From assembly GCF_000715075.1 (NCBI RefSeq), contig NC_134085.1, positions 155,896,178 to 155,960,177 on the forward strand: a DNA stretch of 64,000 nt. Direction: 5' to 3'. The translations under genes were made by a program, and so were the position numbers. The stretch comes from Nicotiana tabacum. Its lineage: Eukaryota > Streptophyta > Magnoliopsida > Solanales > Solanaceae. The stretch's first letter is position 1. Each line of letters opens with the position of its first letter. A model generated the notes under the pieces. The model worked only from the letters and a program-made list of their open reading frames with translations. It searched no databases and was not told the origin of the DNA. Shown here in pieces: positions 12,106-22,599 of this stretch.

Positions 12106-12113
12106 TATAAATA
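12106..12113 (+). promoter_or_regulatory. TATA box candidate in B 3' LTR
   Basis: TATAAATA lies directly after the palindrome array. The 5' LTR has GTAAAAATAG at the same place, so the box survives only in the 3' copy. Confidence 0.45.
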
Positions 12114-13198
12114 TACAGGATTTTCAGTTATTTGCATTTTTCAAAACCCCATAAACATAAGAGGCGATTTTTCAAACGACCCTTCTTGTCCAAAACATTG
12201 GTAGGTGATTTCTAACTCATTTTCTTCACTCCTTAACATCTTTTAACATGATTTCAACTCAAAATCAATGATTTTCATGGGGAAAATTGGGTGCTTTGGG
12301 TAGAACCTAGGTTTTTTAAAAATTGCGGATTCGGACCTCGATTTGCGGTCCGATTTCAAAACAAATCATGTATTTGGGTTCGTGGGGGAACGGGTAATAA
12401 GGTTTTGGTTCGAACCTTGGGTTTTGACCACGTGGGCCCGGGGGAAATTTTGACTTTTAGGGAAAAACTTTAGAAAACTTATTTCCAAGCATTAGAATTA
12501 ATTCATTTAACATTTATTGATGTAATTAAGTAACTTGTTACTAGATACGAGCGAATTGGTGGTGGAATCAAGGGGTAAAGCTATACTTGAATCGTGAATT
12601 GTGTTCGTGGGATCGAGGTAAGTGTTTGGTCTAACCTTAGCTTGAGGGATTAGAAGTTGAGTCTTGGTTGTTATGTGGTAATTGTTGAGTACGACGTATA
12701 GGCATGGTGACGAGTATCTATACGTTGGTATCTAGCATGCCCGTGAGTCTTTATATTGTGATTATCATGACTTTGTTGTATCTTTCATGCCTTGGTGATG
12801 GTTTCTAATTGTTTTATAAAGTTTGTGGAAAGAATTGTGACCTATGAACATTGAGCAGCGTTGGCTCAAGTTGTATAATGAATTGTGAAAGTATAAGTGA
12901 AAATTGCACTTTTAGAGCATTGGCTCGAGTTGTGAAATGAATTGTGAAGGTATAAGTGATAATTGGACCTCTAGAGCATTGGCTCGACTTGTGAAGTGAA
13001 TAGTGAATTAAAAGTGAGAAAGAGAAGAGATCATTATTTTATCTCCCTTGCCGGGATGTGGATGTTATGGATGTTATTCCCTTGTCGGGATTTAATTGTT
13101 GACTTGTTGCTCCCTTGCCGGGATTCTTATTGCAAATTTTCTTTATGTCCTTGGCCTATTGTTTGTGATTGTTGTTTGGGTGCGGAAAGAGAGTTAAA

Positions 13199-13415
13199 GC
13201 ACGAAGGGTGATGTCGTGCATTGTTTTTTTTGTGAGGAAAGAGTGTAAAGAATGAAGGGTGATGCTGTGCCGCACGATGTATCATTTTGTGCTGATTTTA
13301 TTGATTATATGGTGAGGAAAGAAGTAAAAGCACGAAGGGTGATGCCGTGCACACTTTTATTATATGATTGCTTTAGTGAGGACGAAAGTAAAAGCATGAA
13401 GGGTGATGCCGTGCA
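13199..13415 (+). repeat. Hairpin repeat array in B 3' LTR
   Basis: Four to five spaced copies of the GCACG-(11)-CGTGC unit, homologous to 5036-5300. Confidence 0.7.
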
Positions 13416-14125
13416 TTTGTTGATTTCTGATTCTTTGTTGATATCCGAGTTATATTGTTTCTTTCATTACTTGATGTCTTTCTATTCGGAATTGTTATCT
13501 CCCCCACAGCATGTTTCCCCTCCCATATTGACTGGTTATTTCGGTATTTCTTTTCCGCTGTATATATTTAAACTGCACAGGTTTATTTGGTAGTCTGGTC
13601 CAAGCCTCGTCACTACTTCGCCGAGGTTAGGCTAGATACTTACCAGCACATGATGTCGGTTCTGCTGATACTGCACTATGTGCAGATCCCGGAGCAGCTT
13701 TCGGACCGTAGTGTAGAGGCTACCTTCGGTCCATGTGGAGATCCAAGGTAGACCTGCAGGCGTCCGCAGGCCTTGGCGTCTCCCTCTATCCCTATTTCCT
13801 GTTTCATTTTCCTTTTATTCAGAAACAATGTATTATTATTTCTTCAGACTTTGTATGTAGTAAATCTTAGACCGTTTGTGACACTGTGACACCAAGTTTT
13901 GGGTGGTTGAAACTTAAGTAATTGTAATAGACGAAGATTTCAGATATTTAATTGTTATCTTCTGCGTAATTTTTTTAAAGTTCCGCTGTTTTCCTGTTAT
14001 CGCCTTACATTTGTTAAAAAAAGAGTAGTTGGATAATGAAGTAAGTAGTTAAGGGTTTGGCTTGCCTAGCTCACATTAGTAGGCGCTATCATGACTCCCG
14101 AGGGCGGGAAATCCGGGTCGTGACA

Positions 14126-14130
14126 TGAGG
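14126..14130 (+). repeat. Right target-site duplication of element B (tgagg)
   Basis: A perfect match to 3086-3090. LTR A continues immediately after it. Confidence 0.92.
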
Positions 14131-14295
14131 TCAATCAGAGGTGATGTGATTGGTTCCGGTATCAGTTGTGGAAGTTGAAGTTTCAAAGTTCATTGATTTC
14201 GGCTTCAGCTGTGATTCATCGTTTCGAGGTTGTCATATGTGATTTGAAACTTTGAGTAGGTTTGTCTTGTCATATCGAACTTGTCATATGATCAT

Positions 14296-14526
14296 TCAGG
14301 AAATTCACAGTAGAGCCACCATGTATCCTAGGATAAAAAGGACTATGACCAATGTAAACTGGTACCCGGATCCAATGGAACAATGATACAGGATTGGAAA
14401 GTAGGAAAGTAGAAATGTAGAATACCAAAACTGGGGCTGCATGTCCAGTGGGGTTAGTTTTTGTTCTGGTTTTTGCATGTACATATTTTACTTGGTAAAT
14501 AAAGTCAATTAATTACCAAAAAATTG
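14296..14526 (+). mobile_element. Possible truncated LINE or SINE 3' end inside LTR A
   Basis: This stretch breaks the expected run of chromovirus LTR sequence and ends in TTACCAAAAAA, like a retroposon tail. After it the LTR resumes with GATTTGCATGCGTTTTGGCG. I cannot identify the family and see no duplication, so the call is tentative. Confidence 0.3.
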
Positions 14527-14716
14527 ATTTGCATGCGTTTTGGCGTCCGATTCGTGGTTTTAGAAGTTATTTTGATGATTCGAGCACGCGAGCGGGTTCG
14601 TGTTATGTTTTTAGACTTGTGTGCATATCTGGTTTGGATCCCCGAGGGCTCGGATGAGTTTCGGATTGGTTTCAGAATGTTCTTGTATAGTTTTTTAATT
14701 GCTGGTTCTAATATTT

Positions 14717-14971
14717 TCGCATTTGTGAAGTTTTGATCGCAAATGCGGCCATCGCTTTGCGAAGAAACCTCGTATTTGCGAAGCCTGGGCGACTGGGCAG
14801 TTTTCGCATTTGCGATGAACCAGCCGCATTTGTGAAGGTAGGTCTTTGCATTTGCGAAGTTTTTGTCGCAAATACGACCTCATGAGGCATCCTTCAGGTT
14901 CGCAATTACGATGTATTTTTCGGAATTGCGGGATAGCAATTGCGAACCCCCTGTCGCAAATGCGACATCTG
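14717..14971 (+). repeat. Palindrome array TTCGCAaaTGCGAA in LTR A
   Basis: About ten copies of a 12-14 bp near-palindrome of the form TCGCAAATGCGA or TTCGCATTTGCGA, in both phases. It occupies the same place relative to the CGAGGGCTCGGATGAG block as the different palindromes in B's LTRs. Confidence 0.75.
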
Positions 14972-16039
14972 CAACTTGTTAAGTGCTGAGAATTTCGAGT
15001 TTTTGCTTCATTTTTTATATTTTTGAACCCTAGCCTCGAGGTGAGGCAATTTTGAGAAGGGATTTTCATACCAAAATATTGGGTAAATATCTATAACCAA
15101 TTTCCAACTATATTTCATGATTTTATACAAAATTTAACGTCAAATTAATGAGAAATCTATGGAAAAATTTGGAGATTTTGTCAAAATTTTGATAAATGAA
15201 AAATTGAGATTTGAGAGTCGAATATGACTCGAATTTTAAAACAAAATACATATTTGACTCGTGGAGCTATGAGTAGTCAAGACGTGCCTTTGGACCCGGG
15301 TTTTTGACTGGGTAGGCACGGGTTTTGACTTTTGTTGAATTCTTATAAATTGAATAAAAATCATGTCTCTTGCATCGTGTGGTGTATTCAAGTCGTCATT
15401 GACTAGATTGAGTCAAGCAGAGGCGAATTTGTAGAGGAAAAGGCTAAGTTGAGTGTTGAGTTGGTCGGATCAAGGTAAGTGTTTTGCCTAGCTTTGTTGA
15501 GGGAATTTTTCCTCCTATTTGTCATTATTTTCTACATGCGGGGGTGATACATATATGAGGAGACGAGCGTATATGTATATGCCAGGGTTAATCATGCTCG
15601 GGGGTGGATTATGTTATATTTGTGTTTGTAGAATTTTGTGACATTCTGCTTAATGCCTTGTTTGACTCTTAGATACTAATGACATAATATTAAATGATAG
15701 ATATCAAGACTTAATTTGTTATAACTTGATCAAACTTGAAGGAAATTGTAAGAATACATTGATGTGTTTAATTCAGTCACCTCTATGCTAAATCATTACT
15801 ACATTACTACAACCGAATTTCTTCAGATGCTAGGCTCTATACTTGTGTTGTGGATCATTTATGAGATTCGTGGATGTATTTGAATAATAAGGTTCTTGAG
15901 AGTTGTTGAACCATTGTTGACTTGGAAAGTTGTGATTTGGAATGTGTTTGGAATATCCGTTTAAGCACTCTCCTTGATGTTATTTGTGCTTCCTGCCTTA
16001 TTTGTCATTGATACTCATATGCTTGGTAAGAAAGAGTGT

Positions 16040-16345
16040 AAAGCACGAAGGGTGATGCCGTGCCATATAATTGAGAGTAAAAGCACGAAGGGTGATGCCA
16101 TGCCATATCATTGAGAGTAAAAGCACAAAGGGTGATGTCGGGCCATATTATTGAGAGTAAAAGCACGAAGGGTGATGTCGTGCCACATTATTGAGAGTAA
16201 AAGCACGAAGGGTGATGTCATGCCATATCATTTGAGAGTAACAACACGAAGGGTGATGTTGTGCCATTTCATTTGTATTGTTATGTTTGTATGTTATGGT
16301 GAGGTAATGGCACGAAGGGTGTTCCGTGCAGGTGAGGACGGGGGA
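16040..16345 (+). repeat. 40 bp tandem hairpin array in LTR A
   Basis: Tandem units start at 16071, 16111, 16151, 16191 and about 16231, a strict 40 bp period, with a partial unit before and a looser one after. Each holds the GCACG-(11)-CGTGC hairpin or a mutated form, preceded by TTGAGAGTAAAA. Two further isolated copies lie near 16871 and 16943. Confidence 0.85.
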
Positions 16346-17577
16346 CATGCATGTTGATGTGATATCTGTTTCCCATGTATATGGTTGTGCCCTTACCTTG
16401 AATTGTTATTGTTGTAATTACATATTTGGGGTAACTTGTTGTTATTGTCCTGTACATGACCTTTATCTCAATGGTTGTTGCACTGTCCATGTCTTTTACT
16501 TGCTTAACTTACAATTATCATGTCTATTTCTACTTTTATATTATATGTTGTATCTATTCTGTTGCACTTCAGTATAAGCCTTCCACTATGCTAGCCATTC
16601 ATGCCCTTACTTGTTAATTTGTAAAGAACATGTGTTTTCCTCTTAATTGTTATACTTGTACTTAGGCCTCCAATATGCTAGTTAATTGAAGTTGATATTT
16701 CTTATGTTGTTGTTACCCACATGTTTTCCGCTTAGTCCTTTACTGTGACCCACATATGTATCCTTGTCCACGGTTTCTACTTGTGTATTTCCTACTTAGA
16801 CGTTTATATTATTGTGTTCTTGTGATATGGTTAGTTCTGTTATACGATCACTTAGGAAAGATGAGTTGTACGCACGAAGGGTGTTGCCGTGCTAATTGAA
16901 TTGTTACATATTTTCATTTATACATGGAGAGAATGAGATAAAAGCACGAAGGGTGTTACTGTGCCATGTGATTTGATATTTTTGACGTATATCTCATACA
17001 AGGAAAGATCGTAAATATTCTATTGTGGTTCTTTACAGTATTCATTGTCTGACTTGCTGGGTTTTATTTGATACTTTTATCTATTATACTTTGAACTGCT
17101 TTACTGTTAATCTAATGTAAATGTTATTTAAATAAGCATATTTTTAACTAAAAGCCTCTTCACTGCTTCAACGAGGTTAGACAAAATACTTGCCAGTACA
17201 TGAGGTCGGCTGTACTGATACTTCACTTCTGCACGTCCCGTGCAGATTTTGGAGCGGAGTTGCTGGTGACGTCGGGTGCTGATTCAGAAGATGTTCGTGC
17301 GTTTGGATGTAGCTACCACTTGTCCTTGGTAGTTTAGATTATTTCTAATCTATTTATGTAATCTTCAAATAGAACATGTATTTATTTGTATCAGTTTTGA
17401 AGTTCAAAATCTTAGAAGCTCGTGATTCGTACTACCTGGTCTTGGTAAATTTGTAAATGTTCAGTTATCTATTTTCTATCCTCTTATAATCTCAGTTGGG
17501 TGGTATTTTCTATTAGTTAGCTTACTTAGCGGGTTGAGTTAGGTGTCATCACGACTTGTGGTTCTTGGGTCGTGACA

Positions 17578-17582
17578 GCATC
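17578..17582 (+). repeat. Right target-site duplication of LTR A (gcatc)
   Basis: The partner of 2650-2654 (gtatt), with two C/T differences. It belongs to the copia integrase frame. Confidence 0.6.
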
Positions 17583-18215
17583 TCGTTATACTTAGGGTTT
17601 TCTTGTTGAAACAAAAACCTAAGGTGCCAAACATTGTCAAATAATTTTATAACCTTCTAGAAACCCAGTTTGGAAAAAAGATCAAGGTTTGTCATTCAGA
17701 TTCAGGAGGGGAGTATGTCAATACGAACCTTACTAACTTTTTTCACGAAAAAGGCATTATTCATCAACGTGCTTGCTCCTATACACCTAAACAAAACAGT
17801 GTGATAGAACGTTAAAATAAACATGTTGTTGAAACTGCATTAGCTCTTCTTGATACATCAAATGTTCCAAAAACATTTTGGGATGAAGCCATTTAAACAT
17901 CTATTTATCTTATAAATAGAGAATCATCTTCAGACATTAAATAAAACAGCCCTTATTTTATTCTTTTAAAAAAATTCCCCGACCACTCGCATCTTAAAAT
18001 ATTTGGTTGTGTATGTTTTGTTCTTCTTCAAGATCATGAACTTCATAAATTATCCTCTAAAGTTGTTAAGTGTATTTTCTTGGGATACAATAATATTCAA
18101 AAAGGATATTTGCGTTATGATTCAATACGTCATTCATTGAGAATTTCTTGATACATTATCTTCTTTGAAAATTCTTTTACTTATGCTAGTAAAGATACAT
18201 AATCTTCTACTAAAT
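17578..18215 (+). pseudogene. copia integrase core, right part
   Basis: The integrase resumes in frame with what was left at 2649. It shows the second catalytic Asp in HSDSGGEYV, the segment YTPKQNSVIER with the catalytic Glu, and the downstream conserved IYLINRESS and FGCVCFV segments. Trp or Gln codons have become stops at several places (for example near 17593 and 17815). It would insert the copia cDNA; it is inactive here. Confidence 0.85.
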
Positions 18216-18489
18216 CCTTTTGGCAAATAAATTTCACTCATGATTCTCTTGGCCATAACAACCTAGCCACTGGTCTATCGTCGAACTTACCTGCTGCTGC
18301 AACAAGTACTACTGATGACTCTGACTCTTTTTTGATAACGACACTATTTTGGTAAACGCTAATCCTTTACCTCAACAACCTAAGACACATAATATTCTAT
18401 TAAATTATAATACTAGTTAAAATGAAAAAGATGATATAGACGATCACTTCGTCACATTTCCCCTTCAAATCAATATGGATACTCACCAG

Positions 18490-19111
18490 GTGAATATGGC
18501 AGATCATATGCCTTGGTTACAACATTGAATTCTATAGTTGTGCCAAGTTCTTATATACAGGCAAGTGGCCAGAAATGTTGGGAGGATACAATGCATGAAG
18601 TATTGGTTGCCCTTGAGGAAAATGATACATTGGATATGGTGGATAGACCAAAAAATGAAATAATTATTGGAAGTAGATGGGTGTACTAAATCAAGATGAA
18701 AGTTAATGGATCCCAAGATCGATACAAGAAAAGATTGGTGGTTCAAGGGTACAAACAGAAGTATGGAATCGACTACGATGAAATATTTGCTCCAGTATCT
18801 AAGATAAGACAATACGTATATTGCTCGCTTTAGCGTCAACAAAAAGTTGGAAGTTTCATCAATTGGACGTCAAGAATGCTTTCCTGCACGAGGACTTGCA
18901 AGAAGTGGTCTATGTGAATCCACGACTAGGTTATAAACATTTTAGCGCAATTTAGGTGTGTCGTCTTAAAAAATCTTTGTATGGATTAAAGCAGGCTCCT
19001 TGCTCTTGGATTGAAAAATTTCGAACAACAATCCTAGGTGCCAGTTTTACTCAGAGCATCTCAGATTATTCATTATTCCTATGTCGTTCTAGCTCAGGCA
19101 TTACTATTCTC
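18490..19111 (+). pseudogene. copia reverse transcriptase, left part
   Basis: The copia RT begins near 18575 (KCWEDTMHEVLVALEEN) and runs through [29 protein letters not shown] and, after a shift near 18800, the [16 protein letters not shown] and PPG..-equivalent segments, to SLFLCRSSSGITIL. Then it stops abruptly at about 19111, where organelle DNA begins. The missing next block, the catalytic YIDD box, is found after the insertion at 21029. Confidence 0.85.
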
Positions 19112-21023
19112 TAGTTTCCTCAATAAAATCCCACAGAAGGGCCAAAGCACAACAAGCCTACTCATCATCAAAGCAAGTCCAAGCCCATGCAAAAATGACC
19201 TCATTATCATGGGAGCCATTTTTGTGGAATATGGATTTTATTATTTATTTTCTCTATTATTGATAGGAATTCTCTTGTTAAGACCCTATGAAATGATCCT
19301 TCTACATGACGATTCCACCTTTCTCGACATATCACCTTTTTCGATCATGTGCCTTACTACGGAGCTTGGGGTTTTGAGATTCCCTGTGATGGTGGGCCAT
19401 TATGTTCCCTTGTCTCCCCTTAGACGGGAGGGGTAGAACTATTGAAGAGTTTATGTGAGACAACGTCAGAATTATGAGCTTTTACAGCTTGGAGATATAC
19501 GGTGGTGAGAGTGAGGTATTGAAGGGCGCCAATAATGCTACGTTATTTCGTTGCATCAGAGAGAGGAGCACCATCGTATGTAGAGAGATTTAAGCCAGAC
19601 GCAAGGGTTGTGGAACATGTCACCCAATATATATAGCACCTATCGGACGGGGAAACATTATTTAATTGAGTTCGGTCTAGAAGGTTCAAGCAAGGGATGT
19701 GGATTAAGTCCAAGTTCTGGAGAAAGAGGCAGTGTTCTCTCTATGCAGGTAGAACCCTACTCGTATTACCAAGGTCTTCCGAGTAGGATATGTAATACGT
19801 CGATAAGGACGATGTCACACCAGACGTTCACTTGGGTTTCGGTTGCAGATGCGATTGATTATGTCATTCTTGCTTTCGATGGAAGAGAATGAGCCTGACT
19901 GAAGTCAAAGACAGGTAAGGGGATAAGAAGATCAATCTTTCTCTCTACAAAGCGCCCCCTTTTTTTCCCTCTAAAGTCCCTCGCTCCACTCATTTTTGAA
20001 CTTTTAATCAGACCTAACTGAACTTTCCACGATATAGATTAAAGGGTCGTTCAGAGTTAGAAGTAGCCATCGGCCATGTCTTGGATAGATCTCAAGCGGG
20101 CTTGAACTGCTTTATTCGGTCTTCAGCTGGACTACGAGGCAGCTGAAGAGAAGAAAAGGAAAGGTGGTACTAAAAAGAGACTGCTACCAATTAGGCTAGA
20201 AAGTCTTTTCACATTCATTCTATAGGACCAACACGAGGCCTTTCCTCACTAGTTGGAATAAAAACCTCAACAACAACCTTCAATGAATCCCTTCTTTCTA
20301 TCCTTGCTACCTATGAAACGAGTCCCTCTTTCATTCACTAAAGAATACGGAGTTGATAGATGGATGAATATACATTTGATGGACAGTTCCCGACATATGT
20401 TGCAACATCTCCAATAGCATGCTCTTAATTCGTCTTTCCCTTAATAAGTCAGCATGGGGGATAAGTTCTTCCAACTGCTGAGTTTGCCAATAAAAACGAT
20501 ATGAATCGGCCAATGTTAAGTAAGGGGGGAAGTAACCATTTGAAGTGGTGTATGGTAAGAGGACTAAAAATAAGGGGGAAGCGCAACGATCAAAGCTTTG
20601 GGATTGCAACTACGTCATATAAAGAAGAATCCCCGAAAATAGAGGAATCCTCGGCTCTTCTCAACTCTCTCACTGAGGGCCCGACCAAGACACCGATCGA
20701 AAAAGTCATAAAGGGACGTTAAACTTAATTCTAGAGCTCGTTATTTAGTATGAATCGGTGAAATGACAGAATTTATAAAGATTATTCAACAGGTTCTGGA
20801 AGGAATTCCAGGAGGGCCTTACGAAAAATTAGAAATCTGACGTTTTGACAGATTAAAAGATCCTGAATGGAATGATTTTGAATATCGGTTTATTAGTAAA
20901 AAACCTTCTCCAACTTTTGAATTGTCGAAACAAGAACTTTATGTGAGAGTTGAAGCCCCAAATGGAGAATTGGGAATTTTTCTCATAGGAGATCAGAGCG
21001 TTTTTCCTTGGAGATGGAAAATT
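19112..21023 (+). other. Organelle-derived DNA inserted in the copia RT (plastid ndhH plus mitochondrial-like DNA)
   Basis: This 1.9 kb block separates two adjacent RT motifs, so it is an insertion. Its right end (about 20728-21023) is a fragment of chloroplast ndhH. The remainder (19112-20727) has base composition unlike the flanking repeats and reads like plant mitochondrial intergenic DNA, but I recognise no mitochondrial gene in it, so that part is inference. The block may be a mitochondrial piece that already held plastid DNA, or a mosaic. I see no duplication or terminal repeats, which suits double-strand-break repair. An open frame at 19038-19436 crosses the left junction and is not a gene. 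Confidence 0.75.
20728..21023 (+). pseudogene. ndhH: ndhH fragment (chloroplast NDH complex subunit H)
   Basis: The frame through 20763 reads ARYLV, then [40 protein letters not shown] and [17 protein letters not shown] up to FPWRWKI, matching the C-terminal third of the plastid-encoded 49 kDa NDH subunit. Two in-frame TGA codons (20751-20753 and 20838-20840) stand where ndhH has Arg; CGA to TGA is the change expected from cytosine deamination in methylated nuclear DNA. The fragment breaks off in the middle of the gene at the copia junction. It resembles mitochondrial nad7 distantly, but the sequence follows ndhH, not nad7. Confidence 0.88.
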
Positions 21024-21975
21024 TATTATTTACATAGATGACATGATTATCACAGGAAATGATGATGTTGGAATCTCTCATCTGAAAAACCTATTAGACT
21101 CTTCATTCAAGATAAAGGACCTAGGAAAGCTAACATATTTTTTGGGCTTGGAAATGATTTATGGAAAAGAAGGCATATGATTGAGTCAGCAAAAGTATGA
21201 CGAAGATCTTGTTCAGTTAGCTAATGTCACAGATGATAAGAAGGTTCATACTCCAATAAAAACGAATACGAAATAGAGAAAAGATGAAGGTGAACTTTTT
21301 GGAGATCAAACTTTGTATAGACGTTTGGTTAGGTCTCTTATATATCTTACCATGAGTCGTCCTGATATCTCTTATGCAGTACAATTGTTAAGTCAATTCG
21401 TCACTAAGCCTTGCAAGATCCACTACTCCACTTTGTTCAGAGTTATTAGATACATAAAGGGTACTATGAATCGAAGTCTCTTATTTCCATCATCTTCATC
21501 ACTGCACATGGTGAGATATGCTGGTGTAGATAGGGCTAGATACCCTGCTTCAAGACGATCCACTACAGGCTGGTGCATGATGCTTGGCTCGTGCACGATC
21601 TCATAGAAGTGTAAGAAATAATCCTGAACATCAAAGTCATCCACAGAGGCAGAATATAGAAGTATGTCTGCTGCATGCTCTAAAATCATTTGGCTACAGA
21701 GGCTATTATCAGAACTTGACATCAAGATCAAAGGATTGACCATATTTTATGGATACAATACCAGTGCAATTCGAATAGCAACCAACCCTTTTCATCATGA
21801 AAATACCAAGCACACAGACATAGATTGTCACTACATGCATCAGAGAACTGATTGAAGATCGGAGCATTAACCTGAGGTATATATCATCTAAAGATAAACT
21901 AGCAGATTTGTTCACAAAGGCTATGTCAAGAAGTCGACACAATTATCTTCGGTTCAAACTCTTGCTTTATGATAT
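21024..21975 (+). pseudogene. copia reverse transcriptase end and RNase H
   Basis: The RT resumes with the catalytic box [12 protein letters not shown] (from 21029) and KDLGKLTYFLGLE. From 21313 the frame shows RSLIYLTMSRPDISYAV and the RNase H start. RNase H continues after shifts through SSTEAEYRSMS (about 21646) to KHTDIDCHY and ADLFTKAM (about 21901-21925), the standard copia C-terminus. Stops at about 21179 and near 21275 and shifts near 21605 and 21855 inactivate it. Confidence 0.88.
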
Positions 21976-21984
21976 ATATCATTA

Positions 21985-21997
21985 GTTTGAGGGAAGG
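21985..21997 (+). other. Polypurine tract of the copia element
   Basis: GTTTGAGGGAAGG directly precedes the 3' LTR, as expected for the plus-strand primer. Confidence 0.85.
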
Positions 21998-22240
21998 TGT
22001 TGACTAAATCTTATTTCACAACCTAATCTCAGGGAACTCCCACTATGACTAACAGTCAAATTGCATAGCAAATTAGCTGCCCAATTTCAAGGTTATTTGT
22101 GTAGCAATTACTAGGCTAGTAATCAGGAGATAATTGAGACTCCTTTGTTTGTACAAATAACTTGTAAATCCTACAGTTTTGGATAATTGAAAGATATTAT
22201 AATTCTTTCATTTTCATTTTCTGGATCTCTCTATTTTTCA
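21998..22240 (+). repeat. 3' LTR of the copia element
   Basis: The LTR is 243 bp, beginning TGTTGACTAA and ending TTTTTCA, and aligns with 646-882. Confidence 0.9.
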
Positions 22241-22599
22241 ATAAGATATATATGTAAAAGATCACCAAATTTCAATAAATACTATGTTTTGAACCCATCA
22301 TGTTAATTGTATAATGAATCCAATGATAAAATTTAAAATATAAAAATTAAACCTCAAATTAAAATTATGGATGATCCGCCTCGGCTCGTTGGTATGTTTT
22401 TACTTCGTGTAGAGTAAGGTCTCGCTAAACTTTCCGTGGGGAGGGAACTCCGACAAATGAAAACAAATCATGGGTAATTTGCAAAACTATTATCAACTCA
22501 TAATTTTCGCTTCGATTGTAAGAGAAAGTAAACCCTTAAACAAGGGATGATTATTTATTTTTAAAAGTTTTTGGAAAGAAAGAACTTGAATGTTAAAAT
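22241..22599. other. AT-rich spacer, nothing recognised
   Basis: Non-coding DNA between the copia element and the next repeat. I see no gene, boundary or structured repeat in it. Confidence 0.5.

Larger units (their letters stand above)
3091..14125 (+). mobile_element. Ty3/gypsy chromovirus 'B' (Tekay/Del-like), complete but degenerate
   Basis: This is a full-length element of 11,035 bp flanked by a perfect 5 bp duplication. Long LTRs (3091-6024 and 11236-14125) bracket PBS, gag, protease, RT, RNase H, integrase and an integrase C-terminal chromodomain, the Ty3/gypsy order. The chromodomain ([19 protein letters not shown]) and DPGSTYSY protease motif place it among chromoviruses. In a 100 bp sample the LTRs differ at about 8 positions by eye, so it is older than Ogre D. 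Many stops and a few frameshifts make it non-autonomous now. Confidence 0.95.
11236..14125 (+). repeat. 3' LTR of element B
   Basis: The LTR is 2,890 bp and homologous along its length to 3091-6024. It lacks 14 bp near its start. It is followed directly by the target duplication tgagg. Confidence 0.93.
2655..17577 (+). mobile_element. Solo chromovirus LTR 'A', split by element B
   Basis: It starts TGTAACGACC and ends GTCGTGACA. Removing element B (11,035 bp plus a 5 bp duplication) leaves about 3.9 kb with no gag or pol coding, no PBS and no PPT, so it is a solo LTR left by recombination between the two LTRs of a former gypsy element. It shares layout with B's LTRs: a CGAGGGCTCGGATGAGTTTCGG-like block, a palindrome-rich segment, a hairpin array and the same terminal block. 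It interrupts the copia integrase. Confidence 0.85.
14131..17577 (+). repeat. LTR A, right part
   Basis: This is the remainder of solo LTR A after element B, ending GTCGTGACA. It holds a possible small LINE-like insertion (about 14296-14526), a palindrome-rich patch (14717-14971) and a 40 bp hairpin array (16040-16345). There is no coding. Confidence 0.82.
646..22240 (+). mobile_element. Ty1/copia retrotransposon, interrupted twice (nested)
   Basis: The ends are two related LTRs (646-882 and 21998-22240), each starting TGTTGA and ending CA. Between them, in copia order, are a gag with a zinc knuckle, a pre-integrase and integrase region, RT and RNase H. The integrase before RT order is diagnostic of Ty1/copia. 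Two foreign blocks interrupt it: 2655-17577 (chromovirus LTR with its own nested element) and about 19112-21023 (organelle DNA). Subtracting them and one 5 bp duplication leaves about 4.75 kb, a normal copia length. The two LTRs differ at about 25 of the first 145 positions compared by eye, so this is the oldest insertion in the left block. No clean target-site duplication is visible (left aaata, right ataag). Confidence 0.93.

Noticed and set aside
19038..19436. A 132-residue hydrophobic open frame, possible organelle membrane protein
   Set aside because: It crosses the copia/organelle junction and matches no organelle protein I know; it is most likely a chance frame.
20728..21023. First read as mitochondrial nad7
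   Set aside because: The residues follow plastid ndhH (ARYLV..GEMTE, FIGDQS-type and PWRWKI segments); nad7 is only a distant homologue.
641..22245. Target-site duplication of the copia element
   Set aside because: The flanks aaata and ataag do not match; any duplication has decayed or one end has changed.
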